From contig JAOZGP010000026.1 of assembly GCA_027491735.1 (NCBI GenBank), forward strand, positions 1 through 49,345: a stretch of 49,345 nucleotides of DNA, written 5' to 3'. Positions 48,560 to 49,345 of the stretch are shown piece by piece (position 1 is the stretch's first letter; each line of letters opens with the position of its first letter). This DNA comes from Thermoproteota archaeon (GTDB lineage: Archaea > Korarchaeota > Korarchaeia > Korarchaeales > Korarchaeaceae). A model generated the notes under the pieces. The model was not told where the DNA came from and searched no databases. It saw nothing but the letters and a program-made list of their open reading frames with translations. Made by a program: the position numbers and the translations under genes.

Positions 48560-48690
48560 ACCCTCCCCGCACTAAAGTGCGAGGATTCCCGGCGGGGAGG
48601 TTTGAGCTACCAAGGGATGAACCCTCGGTAGCTCGGGGCTTGCCAGAGCCCCGTTAAGCCCACCTGTCATTGCGGAGAGGTGGGCTATAT
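48560..48690 (-). ncRNA. Omega-RNA-like right end of an IS200/IS605-type element
   Basis: Read on the minus strand, four hairpins follow each other: GCCCACC/GGTGGGC (48658-48685), GGGGCT/AGCCCC (48635-48652), GAGCTACC/GGTAGCTC with inner GGG/CCC (48604-48634), and CCTCCCCGC/GCGGGGAGG (48562-48600), in which a nested GCAC-TAAA-GTGC competes for two bases. ACTAAAGT near the end and overlap with the 3' end of tnpB are usual for these elements. The following bases (downstream of about 48560, minus strand) would be the guide. Element end and guide are inferred. Confidence 0.6.
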
Positions 48691-49216
48691 TTAACACACC
48701 TACGACATCTCTATGTGCTTCTAATCCGCAGTTTAAACATTTTAATAATCTCCCATGCTTATATGCATTAGTTGAACCACATCTTGGACAAACTGACGAT
48801 GTATAACTCTCCTTAACCAATTTGACTTTAATTCCGAAGTTTTCTGCTGTAGTGATTAGTCTATGGATGATATATCTAAAGCTCCAGAAGTTGTGAATCA
48901 TCGCATTTGCTTTGGCATTCTTGTCGTTGTTCTATCTTATACCTTTGACGTCTCCAATGATAATCTCAGTTACCTCCTTCTCGTAGCAGAGCTTAACGAA
49001 TCTGTAGATAATGGTATTTATCGCATGCCTAAACCTCAGCTTTCGCTTACGATAGAGCTTTCTGATTCTTTTCGTAGTATCTACTCCGTTAGCTCTTTTA
49101 GCATTCGACTGGTAATAAGCAATCTTTTTAGTCCAATACCACCAGTCTGCAAGCAGAGATTTTCCTGAAAAAAGCGGTAGGTTGTCTTTTCCCTTTAATC
49201 CAAGCTGTTGCGATGT
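48572..49216 (-). pseudogene. tnpB: TnpB (OrfB, IS605/IS1341-type) remnant
   Basis: The C-terminal half of TnpB in one frame from about 49216 to the stop at 48572. Seen in order: LFSGKSLLADWWYWTKKIAY, RFRHAINTIIYRFVKLCYE, IIIGDVKGIR, then an in-frame TAG (48932-48934), NNDKNAKANAMIHNFWSFRY, the zinc finger SVCPRCGSTN ... LLKCLNCGLEAHRDVVG and RuvC III-type DVVGVLNIA. Upstream of 49216 the frame is closed by TAA, and the N-terminal half with the first RuvC Asp is missing. So it is truncated and interrupted, and not a working nuclease. Confidence 0.85.
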
Positions 49217-49224
49217 TTATAAAA
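49215..49224. promoter_or_regulatory. Near-symmetrical TATA-like element
   Basis: GTTTATAAAA reads as a TATA on both strands. Plus-strand transcription would start near 49245 at the hairpin below; minus-strand near 49193, within the tnpB remnant. Confidence 0.3.
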
Positions 49225-49239
49225 TCTACCGCAAGAAGA

Positions 49240-49279
49240 CCACCGGTCCTAACCGGTGGATGAATCACAGATGGTTAGG
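49240..49279. repeat. Mutually exclusive hairpins beside the tnpB remnant
   Basis: CCACCGGT (49240-49247) pairs perfectly with ACCGGTGG (49252-49259) around CCTA. CCTAACC (49248-49254) also pairs with GGTTAGG (49273-49279). The two structures share bases and cannot form together. It may be the element's left end or an RNA switch. Confidence 0.45.
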
Positions 49280-49285
49280 CTAAAT

Positions 49286-49343
49286 GCTCCCGGCTTGCCA
49301 CCTTGATGCGGGTGACAGGCTCCTCAGCTATATGCCGGGGAGC
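49286..49343. repeat. Three-way-junction-like inverted repeat at the window edge
   Basis: GCTCCCGGC (49286-49294) pairs with GCCGGGGAGC (49334-49343) with one bulge. On the minus strand the inside folds further: TGTCACC pairs with GGTGGCA through 7 pairs (one G-U) around CGCATCAA, and GCTGAGGAGC forms a small third arm. No protein frame is evident. Identity unknown; it may be a structured RNA cut by the window edge or an IS end. Confidence 0.4.
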
Positions 49344-49345
49344 GG

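Noticed and set aside
1..49345. CRISPR array, rRNA or tRNA genes
   Set aside because: No regularly spaced direct repeats and no rRNA or tRNA consensus were seen on reading through both strands.

Overview
The window is a gene-dense stretch of an archaeal chromosome. Archaeal hallmarks include eS4, eS17, eS26, eL14, eL19, eL32 and eL34 ribosomal proteins, RNA polymerase subunit D, two family-B DNA polymerases, DnaG-type primase, pelota, RNase P protein Rnp1, archaeal-type ProRS, GatD/GatE, an archaeal HMG-CoA synthase operon and TATA promoters with very short leaders. The presence of eS26 and two PolB genes, and the heavy use of AGA/AGG and ATA codons, suggest a thermophilic member of the TACK group, possibly Korarchaeota-like. 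That placement is inference; no rRNA or tRNA gene was recognised in the window.

Layout. 1-3.6 kb: tail of an unknown gene, then rps13-rps4-rps11, an unrecognised gene and rpoD. 3.6-9.4 kb: btpA-like gene divergent from an unusual family-B polymerase, rps26e, proS and a degenerate TtuA-like protein. 9.4-14 kb: nucleotidyltransferase, pelota, dnaG, a structured RNA with its own promoter, prenyl diphosphate synthase, rps17e. 14-19 kb: UDP-sugar dehydrogenase, a glycolate/lactate-oxidase-like FeS and FAD pair, gcvT. 19.3-21.3 kb (minus strand): rpl22-rps3-rpl29-rnp1-rps17. 21.4-28.3 kb: exported membrane-anchored protein, a second family-B polymerase, gatD-gatE. 28.3-31.9 kb: mevalonate-entry operon (HMG-CoA synthase, thiolase-like protein, DUF35 protein) and an HTH regulator. 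32-35 kb: SWIM protein, metallophosphoesterase, FAD-dependent dehydrogenase. 35-45.8 kb: long plus-strand operon rpl14-rpl24-rps4e-rpl5-rps14-rps8-rpl6-rpl32e-rpl19e-rpl18-rps5-rpl30-rpl15-secY-adk-EMC3-like-rpl34e-rpl14e-cbf5. 45.8-48.5 kb: two MinD/ferredoxin ATPases, a MIP18-like protein and a NifX-like protein (FeS/metal-cluster handling). 48.5-49.3 kb: decayed TnpB element with a well-kept omega-RNA-like 3' end, then strongly structured DNA up to the edge.

Most of the window is informational core, but several parts depart from the textbook: a family-B polymerase that has lost three of four exonuclease carboxylates, beside a second polymerase that keeps all of them; a thiolase in the HMG-CoA synthase operon that has lost its catalytic Cys and His residues; a TtuA relative without its PP-loop; the S10/spc ribosomal operon cut between rps17 and rpl14 with the halves inverted and about 14 kb apart; a hairpin that masks the rpl14e ribosome-binding site; a promoter-driven structured RNA upstream of dnaG; and palindromes sitting on the start sites of two operons.
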